Positions 32,256 through 44,958 of a stretch of 64,000 nucleotides of DNA are shown piece by piece. The notes beneath the pieces were generated by a model. The model did no database searches. It saw only the letters and a list, made by a program, of their open reading frames with translations, and was not told where the DNA came from. The stretch is from the NCBI RefSeq assembly GCF_002105155.1, contig NW_019029001.1, positions 579,845 through 643,844 of the forward strand, read 5' to 3'. A program made the translations under genes and the position numbers. Each line of letters starts with the position of its first letter. Position 1 is the first letter of the stretch. The stretch comes from Lobosporangium transversale (taxonomy: Eukaryota; Mortierellomycota; Mortierellomycetes; Mortierellales; Mortierellaceae).

Positions 32256-34502
32256 ATGCCACCAAGAAATAATGCCTCTAATGTGGCCAGCTACGCCGAT
32301 AATGATCAATATGATAGCCTGACTAATCCTAAGACCACCATCACTCTCAGAGCTAAGAAAAGAAAGAATTTAGAGAAAAACGACAGTGATGACGATTCAG
32401 ATTTCGACCATACCCATCGACAGCACAGATTACCTCAATATTCTCGTCCATCGAAATTGAAAAACGAACAGTCTCAGCAAAAACAGCGTACCTCACCGCC
32501 GCTCGCGTTAAATAAGAACAATGAGTCTGCTAAAGGCCAAGAAACATGGAGGGCAGAATCATCAAAATCGGTGTGTTGTGAGAGAACTTTGAAGTTGCTT
32601 TTAATCACTCATTCATTCAAGATTAGTTGACAATTCCTTTACTAACAATTTAATCTTCACAAACCGACCATCACCAATAGAAGCGGACGAAACGATGTAG
32701 GGACTTTTTTTTTTGGTACTTATTTTCAATCAAGAATATCAACTGCTTTTCATGAATAGATGAATCTAATATTTCTTATACATGATATAATATTCAACAG
32801 TTACAGAGGAGGATCGAGGATTCGTGTTTACTAGGAAGAAGCCAATCACAACAACTACGGTTGAGAGTACACCCTTAACAGCAACTCTACGGCCACCATT
32901 ATCATCAAGAAACAAACAGGATGTAGATAATTCCCACGACGTTGATAATCCGCTTTTAGCAACGCCAAACCCACCAATGACGCCAGAAGGGACACCTTCG
33001 CGGGACAGAATATATGATGTTCAAGCAGTACGAGTCAAAAAGACGTCAAAACCCACAACAACGAGGCAATACCAGCACCAGTCGCGGCGGCAGCAGCAAG
33101 GCTACCAACAAAATCCACAAACTCCACAGAGGAATCACGAATCGATTGTGGCCATCCCAATGCGAGAAACCCCCATGATTAAGCGGAATAAAGACATGAG
33201 GAATGATGCAAGTCGGCGATCGAGCTTTACTTTAAGAGGAAAGAGGGCTTCATCAATTGGAAATGGTTTTAGTGGTATGAAAAAGTTTTTTTTAAGGAAA
33301 AAAAAAAAAAAAAAAAAAAAAATTAAAGACGACTGATCAATTGCTCTTTTTTTATGTTCTTAATCCTCAACTTTCGTTTTTAACCCATATCAATAGCGTT
33401 GCCCCATCCATCTATTGATCCAAAAAATTTCTTCCGTCATATTGCACCGGACGATCCACAGCCAATACGGATGAAGCAACTTATGACATGGTGCGCACGC
33501 AAAACTATTGATTTACAAAAGACCCATCATCAATCCGCACTCAAGGTCGCGAAAGGAGTTGAAGAAGATGTATTGGAGATGTTGATTGCGGGACAAATCA
33601 GTGTATCATGGTATAATCGACCTGCGGATGCAGCACCGATTCAAACGGTACCTAAAAAGCCCCACCAACAAAACGTTGATAATCTCCGGAAACTGCAGGA
33701 ATGTGAGGCACAAATTGCAAAACTTCAGCAAGAGGACGAGGAGTGGACACAACTCATTAGCTCCTTCAACACATTTCATGCATCGTTGCTGGATAATGGT
33801 CCCACATTACCACCAGATAATCAGCCTATTGTTGCTGGTGATAGATTCGCGAATGAGATTGACATAGGGATGTTAACCGCAGACGAGCGGAGCTTGTGGG
33901 AGAAGTATTGCAAGGATAAGGACTCAATGTCAATGCCAGAATCAGCATCTGGGGGAGTACAAGACACTGCAGTAGAAAATATTCAAAAATCTACCAACGA
34001 GAATAACAAATGGATGATAGAGATAATGGGCTCAGTTGAAAAAGAGGTAAATCATTTTGCGACACTGTTTTTGCTGAGTAATTACCTTACATTCATCAAG
34101 AAGTCCTTCTTGTGGAATAAAGACTTTTTTTTTTTTTTTTTTTTTTTTTCCTTACATGTCTAACATTCCTAGGTGGATACCCTTCAGGATACCTTATATA
34201 CAGCCTCACAATTCGATAAGGTTGCAAAAAAATACGCCGATCAGGTTTTAGAACAGATCGCAATGGCTTTGGATGAGCGGCAACGGCCGACGGAAACTTT
34301 AGCATTGTTGCCAGCATTAACGTCGAGGCCACTAATGTTGGATCTTTTTTCTGGAAAAAAAGCGGCATCAACATTGTCAGAAGCACTAGGCGCTAACTCT
34401 TCCTCTGTGACGACCTCATTACTGAAGACGCAGAGTATAGGTGGTGATAGTCCAGACGATCCCCGGCAAATTTTGCGTGCACTTTCACGGCTTAGTCTAT
34501 GA
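32256..34502 (+). CDS. DSN1: Mis12/MIND kinetochore complex subunit DSN1 (Mis13)
   Basis: Exons 32256-32570, ~32809-33274, 33397-34046 and 34173-34502 (about 586 residues). The first ~260 residues are disordered and basic. The conserved core starts at ASRRSSFTLRGKRASSIGNG and continues through ALPHPSIDPKNFFRHIAPDDPQPIRMKQLMTWCARKTIDLQ, the Dsn1 signature. Downstream are coiled-coil helices (NLRKLQECEAQIAKLQQEDEEW) and VDTLQDTLYTASQFDKVAKKYADQVLEQI. DSN1 links the inner kinetochore to Ndc80, and the RRSSF segment corresponds to the Aurora B-regulated region. The intron 1 acceptor is ambiguous: CAACAG at 32800 would need a different donor (32574), while CAGAG at 32808 keeps the frame with the donor at 32570. 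Introns 2 and 3 carry long A and T runs. Confidence 0.88.
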
Positions 34503-34516
34503 AGCAGTGGCAGAAT

Positions 34517-34555
<39 letters not shown>

Positions 34556-35650
34556 CAACCGTGCACAAAATTGATGTGAGGAATGTCTATTGTTACACAA
34601 GTTTTTTAAACATTGGCTTTGTCAGTCAAACTGTTCGCTGTTCCATGAATGTATGCTTTCTATACACGAACCATGACTGAGTAATGTCTATCAAATAATT
34701 ATAAAAAAAAAATAAAAAAAAAAAAGCGGAACATTCATGTTTTCAAGATCCTCAACAACGGTTCTAGTTAACATGGTGTTTATGAAGATGGAAACACATC
34801 TGTGCCTTTTTTTCTTTTTGCTATTGTTGTAAATCCAATTTTACTGATAGTTTAATTTACCTCTGTCCAGCGATCACTCGAGACGAGTTATGGATATCCT
34901 TTCTCTTACTTTCGCCTACCCAGTCTTTCTACGTTTTTTTTTTTTTTTTTGTCATGTTAACGGAGTAAAAATTTTGCTTTATATTTTATTTCCCGCCTTT
35001 TTCATGATATCTATACATTATATTGCTGTTATTAAAAGTGATTTCTCAGGACGCTACGCACGCACGTAAAAAAAAAAAAAAAATCACCTCTACTGCGGTA
35101 CTCAGATGTTGCTTACATGATCTTTACAGCCCATCTATTAAACTAAAGAGACACATCTTTCAGATCTGCATCTAAAAAAAAATAAAACCCTTTCAACCTC
35201 CACACAAAGATCCTTTGTGGAAGAATTAACCGTCAATCAAGCTTAATAATGAGAACCAGCACTGATTACTAAGGATAAAACACTTGGCAGGAAGCCAACA
35301 TACATGCACTTTATGCTAATAACATTATACTCCATGCTGATGAATGTTTTTATTATTGTTGCGTTTGTTGGCGAGAAATAAATAGAGTGAATCGATGAGT
35401 AAACAAAACAAAGGAAAAAAAAAAAAAAAAAAAAAAAAACTAGCCTCTCTTTATCCAGTGTCGAATGCTTCGAATAATGGATGACGGATGCTGAGGAACC
35501 TATCTACTGCTCCTATGCTTAAGTAGTAAAGGAAATATATGTATATATATAAAAGAAAAGAAGGAAAGACAAGCTGGTGTTTTCAGAATGAAATGGATAC
35601 ATGCTGGGGAGGTTTTTTTTTTTTTTCCGAGTCGATCCCTTCGTACGTGT
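34503..35650. other. Convergent intergenic region with homopolymer runs
   Basis: About 1.15 kb between the convergent DSN1 and VTC1 genes. It contains T8A30 at 34516-34553, several shorter A and T runs, and A24 near 35416. No ORF of coding character or RNA gene is recognised. Confidence 0.55.
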
Positions 35651-36067
35651 CTAGTTATGGTGGTCATCAGCAAACCGAAGACCAAAGTTGATTACAATAG
35701 CAGCCAAGATGAAGACACAGAGAACTGTAGGTCCGAAACGGTCATCATAAGGACCAGGTAGTCTTTTACGGATCCTGTCTGCTCTCCAGTGGAAGGTTGC
35801 CAGTGCATAAACCATGACAAGTAGAGCTACCAATGTAAAGATGCCTGCTGCGATGCGACCGATCCTGTCACCAAAATTCAATAGGCCAATAGCGAGAGAT
35901 CCGAGCAAGACTGTGAAGTTGAGCCACGACAAGAAGGTGCGCTCGTTAGCAAAAAAGACCTTTGGTTCCACACGGACAGGAAGAGCAATACGTTTGCCGG
36001 GAGTGGCCTGCAGCAATGGCTGCGAGGAGGAGGTGGGCATGGTCGTTGAGTGAATGTGTCCTGACAT
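35651..36067 (-). CDS. VTC1: Vacuolar transporter chaperone subunit VTC1
   Basis: A single-exon protein of 138 residues, matching the small VTC subunit (~130 residues). The conserved block begins [39 protein letters not shown], continues [16 protein letters not shown] with a second membrane helix, and ends [28 protein letters not shown]. It has three membrane segments and no SPX domain. VTC1 with Vtc4 and Vtc2/3 makes inorganic polyphosphate from ATP and moves it into the vacuole; its conserved basic residues line the channel. The first Met is at 36067; Met10 is an alternative. Confidence 0.95.
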   Translation of the reverse strand: MSGHIHSTTMPTSSSQPLLQATPGKRIALPVRVEPKVFFANERTFLSWLNFTVLLGSLAIGLLNFGDRIGRIAAGIFTLVALLVMVYALATFHWRADRIRKRLPGPYDDRFGPTVLCVFILAAIVINFGLRFADDHHN

Positions 36068-36183
36068 AGCTGGCTATGTGTTATTATTTAGAGGTTGAGA
36101 GAAGAGTGGAGTGGGGGTATCGATTGCGTTTCGTTGTTCGTAAAATATTCTTTATCCCCAAGTCAAGGCTATTTTCTCATGAG

Positions 36184-36216
<33 letters not shown>

Positions 36217-37732
36217 GTTAATGCTGAAATTTTTTTCCTGCGCTTTCTCTCCATCACATCCTCAGAATTGATCATGGAATATAAAAAAAAAAAAAAAAGC
36301 AGATCACCTTACAGAATGAGTAAGCAAGGAGAATAAAATGTGTGAGAAAGAGGGAAAGAGGGTAAGACAAAGAATGAGAAGAATGAGAAATGAATAAGTG
36401 TGTAATGAGAGTAAGAGGGTAAGAGGAAAAGAGAAGAGAAAAAAAGATTTTTTTTTTACACACAAATATCCATCTGCATCTTAACCATTACAGACAAGCA
36501 AAGTGATCCTTTAGCAAACGTGATAAACTATCAAGTAATAGAGAATCCCAATTGATTTTCATTCATCCATAAACATAAAGCTTATATATAACATGTACAT
36601 GCTTGGATATGTAGACATTGTATGTCTCAAACGAATGTGTTCATAATTGCTGATCATTTTTGTTTGCTTGTCATCTGACTGACATTCAAAAAACGCTCTT
36701 GTCAACAAATTTCTGCCCTCATTCATTTGACTGGCTGGATCTGAACAAAAAGTCAAGTCCTCTAATCGCCCTCATCCGAGATCACGTTCTGAGAGAATGC
36801 TCTTTCATAGGCTAACTGCAGTCTAAGCAAATTCATTTATCAGCAATTGAAAAACACAAAAATCCATCTCTCATCAACGTTTCTTTAAAAGACTGCGAAA
36901 AGTTTAAACCAACGCCCACATCTCCAACTTCAGTTTGTTTTGAGCAAGTGTCTGATAAGCATGGCTCTATTGGCTAGGACATTGGGACATCTTCAACCTT
37001 ATTCCCCTATGCTATTGCTTGCTCAGTTCAAACTGCTCCAGCTTCAACTCAGCCTTTTAGGGCCTTGGCCGGTGCATTTTTGTTTATTCATCTCCACTAC
37101 CTCCTTTTAATCTCAAGATCTTTAGTATCACAAATATCACGCATCTATTCATTCCTCTTTTAACACTCTACTGTATGTGTACATTACACATACCAACTTC
37201 GCTCCATCCTAAATAACGCACCTTCTCAACATCGTCTTCCATTTCGGATCTGATTTATGCTTAGGATAAATTCAACAGGCAACGAGGAAAAAAAAAAAAA
37301 AAAGAATAAACAAGATGGAAAAAATCTCGTACTCAATATACTTGACCTTATTATACAGGATGAAGAGCATTGGGCCAGCTCTCATTAATAGTTGTCACAT
37401 CCCCTCTTTCCCTAAATCAGATGCTTCCGTGCTGGTGCCAAAAAAAGGAAGCACATAACAACTCATAGGACCTTAATTCAGACATGAACCCATAACACAA
37501 TTTGACTATCAAATATGGATTTTGTTCGTATAGTTACAGATAGATAGAAATAGTTTAATTATACTGTACAAATTATAGCTAGTAAAAAAAAAAAAAAAAA
37601 AAAAAACTAGATAGTGTGAAAGGTGTCTTAATAAATTATAAAAAATTATATATATGAATGAAGATCGGCTGAAGAAAGTACATGGGATACTATATCTGTC
37701 CATATTAGTTTTCAGTTTTTAAGAATATTAAA
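36068..37732. other. Intergenic region, AT-rich, no recognised gene
   Basis: About 1.67 kb upstream of VTC1 and downstream of the membrane glycosyltransferase-like gene. It contains A31 at 36184-36214 and A23 near 37583. Short open frames here have no domain and biased composition. The part next to VTC1 should be its promoter. Confidence 0.55.
36184..36214. repeat. A31 homopolymer run
   Basis: An uninterrupted A run about 120 bp upstream of the VTC1 start (gene on the minus strand). Confidence 0.95.
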
Positions 37733-40227
37733 TTAGAGAGAATGTACATCGGGCAGACCATTCTGTTTGGTAATAAGATAAAGAAAAGAAAAATATCTGT
37801 CAGCCTTTGTCATCAAAGTATGTTTAGATAGTCGTGCATGGCACAAAAAAAAAACTTACAAAGGGCTGTCTCCATCCACACTGGAATTCATCCTCGTCAT
37901 AGCCATCCCTGCTGGATGAAGAGTTATAGCCAAGATGTCTTTGAAGTAGCGTCTTGCTTGTCACAATGGTTCCAGCACAGCTCGAGCAAAAGTCATGTTC
38001 ACCCAGCATACAGTTCTGAAGCGTGATATCTGGTGGAGGAGGTAACATTCCATTGGCAAAGACCTGCATATCATTCTCGAGGATGAACGATGCTGTCAAG
38101 GCCACTGATCGTTTAAAGATTAACCCACTACCTCCAGTGCCAACAAACACGCCACAGTGGTCCTGGACTTGTCGATTAGCAGCATAAATCGTATTTAGCA
38201 TCTCTTGCCATCCACCCTCACAAAAAGGGAAATCGTCCTCCATAATACCTAAATAGACAGATTCCTCCATAGTTCCGATCTTGCGAATTGCACTCAAGAG
38301 ATGCAATCGATGATTCTTTTCGAAACCCGCCTCCCGCATCCACTTGACATGCTTACGCGCCTTGGGGATTTTATCAAAGTATGCGTTGGCCTCATCATAG
38401 GCTGGGAAGTCTGAGAAATGAGTATAAACCACAATCTGAATTCTAGAATACAAAGGATCTACTTCCTCATCTGGGAAATTGTTGAGGTAAGAGGTGAGAG
38501 TTTCTTTGATATATGCAGCTCCCTGTTTCCTGGGCGCAGTCATCAGAATGAGTGTCAAAAGATAAGGCGTCTGTGGCTCGATGCTGCTGTTGAGGATAGC
38601 ATTGGGTACATCAGGCTGGAAGGTGTGAATCTGATTGCTGCTGATAAGGATTAAGAGTCCAATGAGAAAAGTTGGAATCACATGTGCCAGAGCGATCCAG
38701 CAAGAGACCCCAGCCTTCTTCTCTCTGAATGGGGCGGCACTCTCTCCTGCCAAAGTAGAATCTGAAAATGCTTCGTCATCTTCTAAAATGTTCTCAAAAA
38801 CTTCTGCCTCCCAAAATTGCTTTTCCGCTGCTGAAGCTTTCACTTTGCCTCCCCATCGACCTCTCTGGCGCTGAAACCAAATGATCATGGCACTGAAAAA
38901 TCCAACAACCATGCCTGTTCCAGCCCACCATACAATAGTCTTGGGCACAACATTGATCAAGCATAAAAATAATTGAATGTGCGAGCGACGCAAGTTCCAA
39001 AGCGACGTTGGCTTTTCATTTGAGATGGGAAACAACGCCTGAATAATAAGCAGAGCAAAGAGATATGGTGCGAGTCCTAGATATAAATTAAGTACAAACG
39101 GACAAGGATTAGTGTGGAGCAAGCTAATGACATTCTGTAATGTGAAGTCCCTTCATTATTGCCCAGATTGATGATAAAACTAAATATATGCTAAAGTTGT
39201 GGCGTGTTGTCGATAGTTTTGATATAAGCCCCATCACTTGGATGTTTTGCCCTAGACATAATGATGCACTCAGATCCTTAGCGTTTTCCAGGAAACTATG
39301 TCAAATGTTGTCCTCTTCACTTCGAGTAAGGAAGAACAAAGTCTCTCTCTTTTTACGTTTTGAGGATCCGTCCGTAATCAACATTTTTTTTTTTTTTTAC
39401 TTACCAAGATTGCATTCATACATGCTGTCACTGAAAAACAATACTGGAATAGCCCATCCTGTCGACCGTGAAAAGATGAAGCCTGAGAGCTGTCGAAAGG
39501 CCATAGTCAAAACCATAATGATCACAAAGAGATTACGAAAAATTCTCGAGCCATCTCCGTTGAAAATCGATGTCAGATGGTCCTCAAAGATCGCCAGCGA
39601 AAGGATATTGGATACCGCAAGGACAAGTGACGATACTAGATTAAGTTGAGCCCCAATCAGAATAGAAGGGGCCAATGGCACCACAAACGGAGAGGCTAGG
39701 AGTGAGAGATACTCGCGAGAGTGAATTACATGTGTAGGTGCAGTGCAATGCTCTGGGAATTTCCCTCCGAGTGCCACCGCTGATATGATGAAGGTTAGAA
39801 CCAAAACCATTCTGGTCACAGGCTGTGTAAGGAGTGAGAGTAATGATACGCTCGTGCTTTGGGGTGGAGCAGTATTAACATTGGGAAAGTAAGATGAAGA
39901 TGAAGATGATGGCGTAAGGTTGTTTGGTGTACCAACGTTGATCACAGTACTAACGGGTGGTGTTGAAGGTGCAGAGGAAACGAACGTCTTCAACTGGTAT
40001 GCTGTAGGAGATGGGGGAGGCGATGGCACATTAATTGTGATTCCTGCATTCATGGATGCTGGAGAGGCTGGACGAGACCCAGGCACAGAGGATATTGAGG
40101 AGGCATAGGAAGAGTAGGCAGAATTGGATGAGTGAGGGTTAAGGTGATTTGGGGACAAGGCGGAATGGAGCTGCTGGCTGAAATTGCGCTGCTGCGACAA
40201 TGAAGATGACGAGGAAGGAACAACCAT
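37733..40227 (-). CDS. Multipass membrane protein with C-terminal glycosyltransferase-like domain
   Basis: Exons in transcript order: 40227-39405, 39076-37860 and 37762-37733 (689 residues, all GT-AG). The first ~135 residues are Ser/Pro-rich. At least seven hydrophobic segments follow (for example MVLVLTFIISAVAL, LVVSNILSLAIF as LVLAVSNILSLAIF, NLFVIIMVLTMAF, APYLFALLIIQALF, TGMVVGFFSAMIIWF, IPTFLIGLLILIS). A hydrophilic domain of ~250 residues then contains YLLTLILMTAPRKQGAAYI, SRIQIVVYTH, ESVYLGIMEDDFPFCEGGWQ with an EDD metal-type motif, and GVFVGTGGSGLIFKRS. This resembles the MGAT4/PGAP4 clan of Golgi N-acetylhexosamine transferases; the multi-helix part could be rhomboid-like. The last exon adds only nine codons and is placed by splice signals. 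Family assignment is tentative. Confidence 0.65.
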
Positions 40228-43200
40228 TGAATAGGTTGTATAATCCGGATCGACGGACTAGGCAAAATCAGGAGATTCTATTGGGAGGCAATAAGAAAGA
40301 ACGTTGTGTTAGCGGTGCTGGTTATTGTTTAGTAAGTAATGAACGATGGAGAAAGTGCTGATGAGATAGCATGCTGCCAAATGCCGACCTGGATCGTGCA
40401 CACGCGCTAGTCCCTTCTGTTGCTTTTTTTTTTTTTTTTCTTAATCCACAGGCTACAACATGAGCAAACAAACTCGCTGCATGTAAACCTCGTTTTATTT
40501 TTATTTTTTTACGCTGTATTCTCCTTTGCTGCTGATGGCGTCAAGATCAACAAGTCGACCACACTTGGATAGGGCACTCTTAATTGTAAGGCCAAGGAGA
40601 AGATTAAAAAAAGAGGGGGGAAGGAGGAGACGGGCAGAAGAAAGAGTGATTGAGAAAATGAGCGGACCAGGAGGACTTTTTTCTGCAAGTGTCACTGGTG
40701 TCTGCAAGGAGACATTTTTCCCACTTCTGACCCCTGGCAGTTTTTTTTGTAATGTTGGTCCCAATTGATGCTACTATTCCTATTATTGTTATTATTGCTG
40801 TTGTTGCTGTTGTTGCTGTTGTTATTGGTTACTATTGTTGGACTGTACCTCTGTTCAAAAAAAGGATGCCAGAACAAAAAAAAAAAAAAAGCGGAATGAG
40901 ATGCAGATGCTATAGTAGTGAGATGACAATGAGAGCAGAAAATATGAAACAAAAAAAAAGGTCGTAACAAAGGAAAATGACACTTAAGAACAAGAAAATA
41001 AAGTAAAATAGAAACACATCGGTAAGGAGGATGAGTAAAGAAAAAAAAAAAGAAAGAGTGTAAAGAACAAGAAAAAAAGAGAGAAAGAAAAAGAAAAAGA
41101 GTCAGTCTTCTAATCCGCACCTGCTTGGCTATGTCTACAACAGTCTAAAAAGTATATGTGAATAGGGGGGATCCGCAGAAAAAAAGACAAAAAAAAAATT
41201 GGAGTTCTATTCTTACAGAACCATAACTGTCTTTTACTTTTTTACAGCAATAAACAAAACAAAACAAACAAACAAACAAACACAACGGTTCTCTCTCTCT
41301 CTATAGTCGACAGCTACACTCTTTGTACGCTCTACTTTCGGTCGTGTCAAGGAAATTCAGTACACTTTTTGCATGTGGTTAGAAGTGCTCTCTTTTTTCT
41401 TTTACAATCTGTATGCCGTGCGACATTGACTGACATTTACACACCATCCACTCTCCCCTTCCTGGCGATTGCAAGGTTGCAAGCGCCAACTATAACCTTC
41501 TTCCAATCATATTAAACCTTCTAGCTCCCAGGCGCCAGCGATATACATGTACCTCTGACTGCAGTCTACATGGCATCATTGTTATAAAGAAGTGAGCACA
41601 TTTGGTGATCCAAAACGTGGCCAATGTCGTGCAAGAATATCCAGCTTTCTCTTGCGTTATGAATCTTTAATCCTCCTAGAGCAACCTAGACATATCTTAG
41701 ACACAAAGAGTGTAGCACAGTTTGACAAAGAAAGGGAACCATCCCCCAACACTCGTATACGCTCGATCATCAGCATTTATTCTTGAAAATCTGAGATGGA
41801 GGAAACAACGTTTGAGACGGTTACCTTTTCTCCTTTCTTCTTTTCTTGTTTCTTCTAACAAGCAAGTGTTCTAAATTCACTTTCAACGTGGCCCGTATCT
41901 ACACCACGTTTAGCTTACTGTCCTTTGAAGGCTCGTCCCTTGGACGAAAACAACTTTTCTACTTGTGCAGTACAGCAGCAAGGAACATGTTTGGATTAAA
42001 AGATCGGTTGGAACTTGGAAGTGGTTCCTACCTAGAACAGTCAGCCAGTGAATATTCATTTTACGAAATGGTTGGTTAGACTTCATCGCCTTGGAAGTAA
42101 TCAACATGAGAGCCCTAATCTGGGATAAAAACTGAAAAAAATAAGGCTTAAATGTGGATAAGATAAACTTGCGCCGCTTCATACACGATGCACCTTCATT
42201 AAATTAAAGCATACTCTACCCAACCAGCAGGCGCCCCATTAAACACTTTGACGGCCCTCCTCTTTTATGACTTGCTTCATTTTGTTGCATTGATTCCTTT
42301 ACAACGCTGCATGTATGATTTACAGAGCGTAAATGGACTGCTGCAGAATCTGTTAAAGGTGTTAGAACTCTCTACGCGTCCAAGTTTCTCTAAAGTTTAT
42401 GGTCATGACGCCTACTGAATTGGTTTAGTGATATGTACACTTCAAGAGTCGGGAAGACCCTGCTGGGATAATGACTCCTATTTCCCCCTCCTCTATTGCC
42501 GATGTTATTCTTAACACGATCTAACATTAAGGGTGTGACATGCTGGCTTGTTTTTTTTTTTTAGGGCCTGGCATCTTTAGTTTATTCTGAATAGTCTAGT
42601 GTTACTTCCAATCACTTGATCTATTTTCGTTCTTCAAAAACCGAGTAAAGCCTCGAAGCGTAACGAACAATCCCTTGACCAACGGATTCTGACTTTTCAG
42701 GGCATTAGCGCAGATATATCAATATGATATTAAACCAAGTAGTTATCAAAGCATTAAATAAATGATAATTACAATAGTCCCCAGCCACCAATCTCCCCAT
42801 CCGCTTGATTCCTTTGTTGGATTATGATGTGGACATTGTGTAGTCCAGGCCAAAGTGGGGGGTAAGCGGAGGAATTCTATTTTTACAAGCTTCTTTCTCT
42901 AGTATGCATGTATAAACACTTTGCCATTTATTTCACATAGTAATTTGTTTATTCTATGGATGATTTGTGAAAGAGACACCCATCGGTTGAACTATGGATA
43001 AACATGCCAATATCGTGCAATTGAAAGATTGAAAGCGATACAATGTTTGTGTTAATATATTGGCATGTCAGCCATGTTAAAGCATGGACAATTTCGTATA
43101 CATAAGGAAACACTGCCACTGAACCACTTTGATATCTGTCTGGTTTTTTTGGCTGTGGCTCCACAGAGTCTTCAGGGCAAAAAACAAATTACATTAATCT

Positions 43201-43396
43201 ATGTCACAATCTGGATGGCAGACAGGGCACTGCCCCGGCGCAGGAAATGGGCTTATTGATTAGTGTTATTTTAGTATCCTCAGTCCTCACATTCATTTAT
43301 TCATTCTTTCTCCATTTCCTCCATTCACTTCATATTCATTTCACTTTTTGACTTCTCGTCTTGCATCATATTTATTCACTCTTCAAATATATCATT
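40228..43396. other. 3.2-kb divergent intergenic region without recognised gene
   Basis: It separates the divergent membrane-protein and PLC-like genes. Contents are purine-rich low-complexity stretches (AAAGAAAAAGAAAAAGAG near 41080), a trinucleotide tract of GTT/GCT type near 40785-40830, and an AAAC tandem near 41255. No frame has coding character over more than ~70 codons, and no RNA gene is evident. Confidence 0.55.
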
Positions 43397-44958
43397 ATGC
43401 GCTCCTCTTTGGTCCTCTCAGTCGCCACTACCCTGCTATCTGCTTCTCTGGTTCAACAAACTCATGCCCAACAACTGTGCAATGGATATGCAGGTCTTTG
43501 TGCAAAGACTTATGACCAGGTTGCGTACCCCACAACCCATAACGCATATGCCTACCAACCAGCAGATGCACTTGCTCTGAACCAACATAATGATATTCCC
43601 ACTCAGCTGGGTGATGGCATCCGCGCATTCATGCTGGATGCTTATAAATCCACTAACCCTAATGATATTCAACTTTGTCACACTTCCTGTAAGCACAAGA
43701 TTCAGAAAGATTTAATGGAGAAAATGGACGTATCATGTCAATCTCTTACACCGTTTTGTTGTGATATTCTTTTACTATGTTGATTGATAGGCAATTTGTT
43801 GGATGCTGGCCCACTATCGAAGGTTTTGAGCCAGATCAAGTCTTTCTTGGATGACAACAAAAACGAAGTATGTGTGCTTTTTTTTTTTTTTTTTTTTTTT
43901 CAATGATAAAACTGGTATTAATTGATACTCTTTGTTTATTGACAGGTTATCACCATCTTCTGGGAGAATTCTGCAGATTTGGCAGCTTCTCAGTTCCAGG
44001 TAAGACATCAACTCTTCTTTCACAACTAGTTTGTTGGAGGTTTTTGCTTTTGAATCCTTCCCATTTGCTGAGTTTTTATATTTTTTTATCAGACCGTATA
44101 TGCAGCCGCAGGATTAAGCGATTATCTGTATACACAATCTGCCGGGACCACAAAATGGCCTACATTAGCAGAGATGATCTCGTCTGGCAAGCGTCTTGTG
44201 AACTTCATTGCTTCGGGCGCAGATGCCTCTGTCCCATGGTATGTTATGTGTCTTAATATAAGCCCAGATTCAATGTTTTTCCTTGTTGCCCCCTCATTTT
44301 CTATAACTCGGGAATAAATTTGTAAAACATCATGCTAAATGACATAATACCTTTGTTTAGGCTTATGAACGAATATGATTACGTGTTCGAGACCCCATAC
44401 CAGATCACAAAAGGTGCAGAGTTCCCATGTACAATTGATCGCCCAAGTGGCGAACGCAAGCAGGTAACATTACTATACTCTTGATGCACATTGACGTTGC
44501 TTTTAGAGGAGCAAAAAAAAAAAAAAAAAAAAAAAAAATCATGCGCTAATGAATTTTTTGATCTCTTCATTTAGATGTATGTCCTTAATCACTTCATTTC
44601 GCAAACCCTTGCAACTGGCGGACAAAATATCGATGTGCCTCAACCAGACGCAGCAGCTCAGACAAATGGCGAAGATTTGGTCACACATATCAACAGCTGT
44701 CAGTCAACCTTTAGTCAGGTTCCCAATTTTGTGGCTGTGGACTTTTATGAAAAAGGAACACTCTTGCAAACAGTTGCTCAGATCAATGATGTCCCTTTCA
44801 ACAACAAGACGCCTACACAACCCAAGAACTCTGGGTCATCTGGAAACAATGGAAAGGGCAAGGGAAATGGAGGTGAGGTTTTGATGTCGAAGGGAGCTGA
44901 TCTCAAGGCTATCGGTGTAGCTGCGATGGCTGTTGTATGTGGTTATATGGCTTTTTAA
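43397..44958 (+). CDS. Secreted, probably GPI-anchored, PLC-like phosphodiesterase
   Basis: Six exons: 43397-43688, 43791-43867, 43946-43999, 44093-44238, 44361-44463 and 44575-44958 (351 residues, all GT-AG). The N-terminus MRSSLVLSVATTLLSASLVQQTHAQ is a signal peptide. The mature part starts LCNGYAGLCAKTYDQVAYPTTHNAYAY, where the His resembles the first catalytic His of PI-PLC-X TIM barrels. QLGDGIRAFMLDAY, LCHTSC, LLDAGPLSKVLSQIKSFLDDNKNEVITIFWEN and WPTLAEMISSGKRLVNFI follow. The C-terminus has a Gly/Ser/Lys spacer and a final hydrophobic helix (AIGVAAMAVVCGYMAF), fitting a GPI signal. Such fungal cell-surface PLC-like proteins are common, but their substrate is unsettled. An ATG 36 bp upstream would extend the signal peptide. 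Confidence 0.88.

Noticed and set aside
40752-40967. A small membrane peptide from the GTT/GCT repeat (IPIIVIIAVVAVVAVVI).
   Set aside because: It is produced by a trinucleotide repeat, with no signal of coding selection in the flanks.
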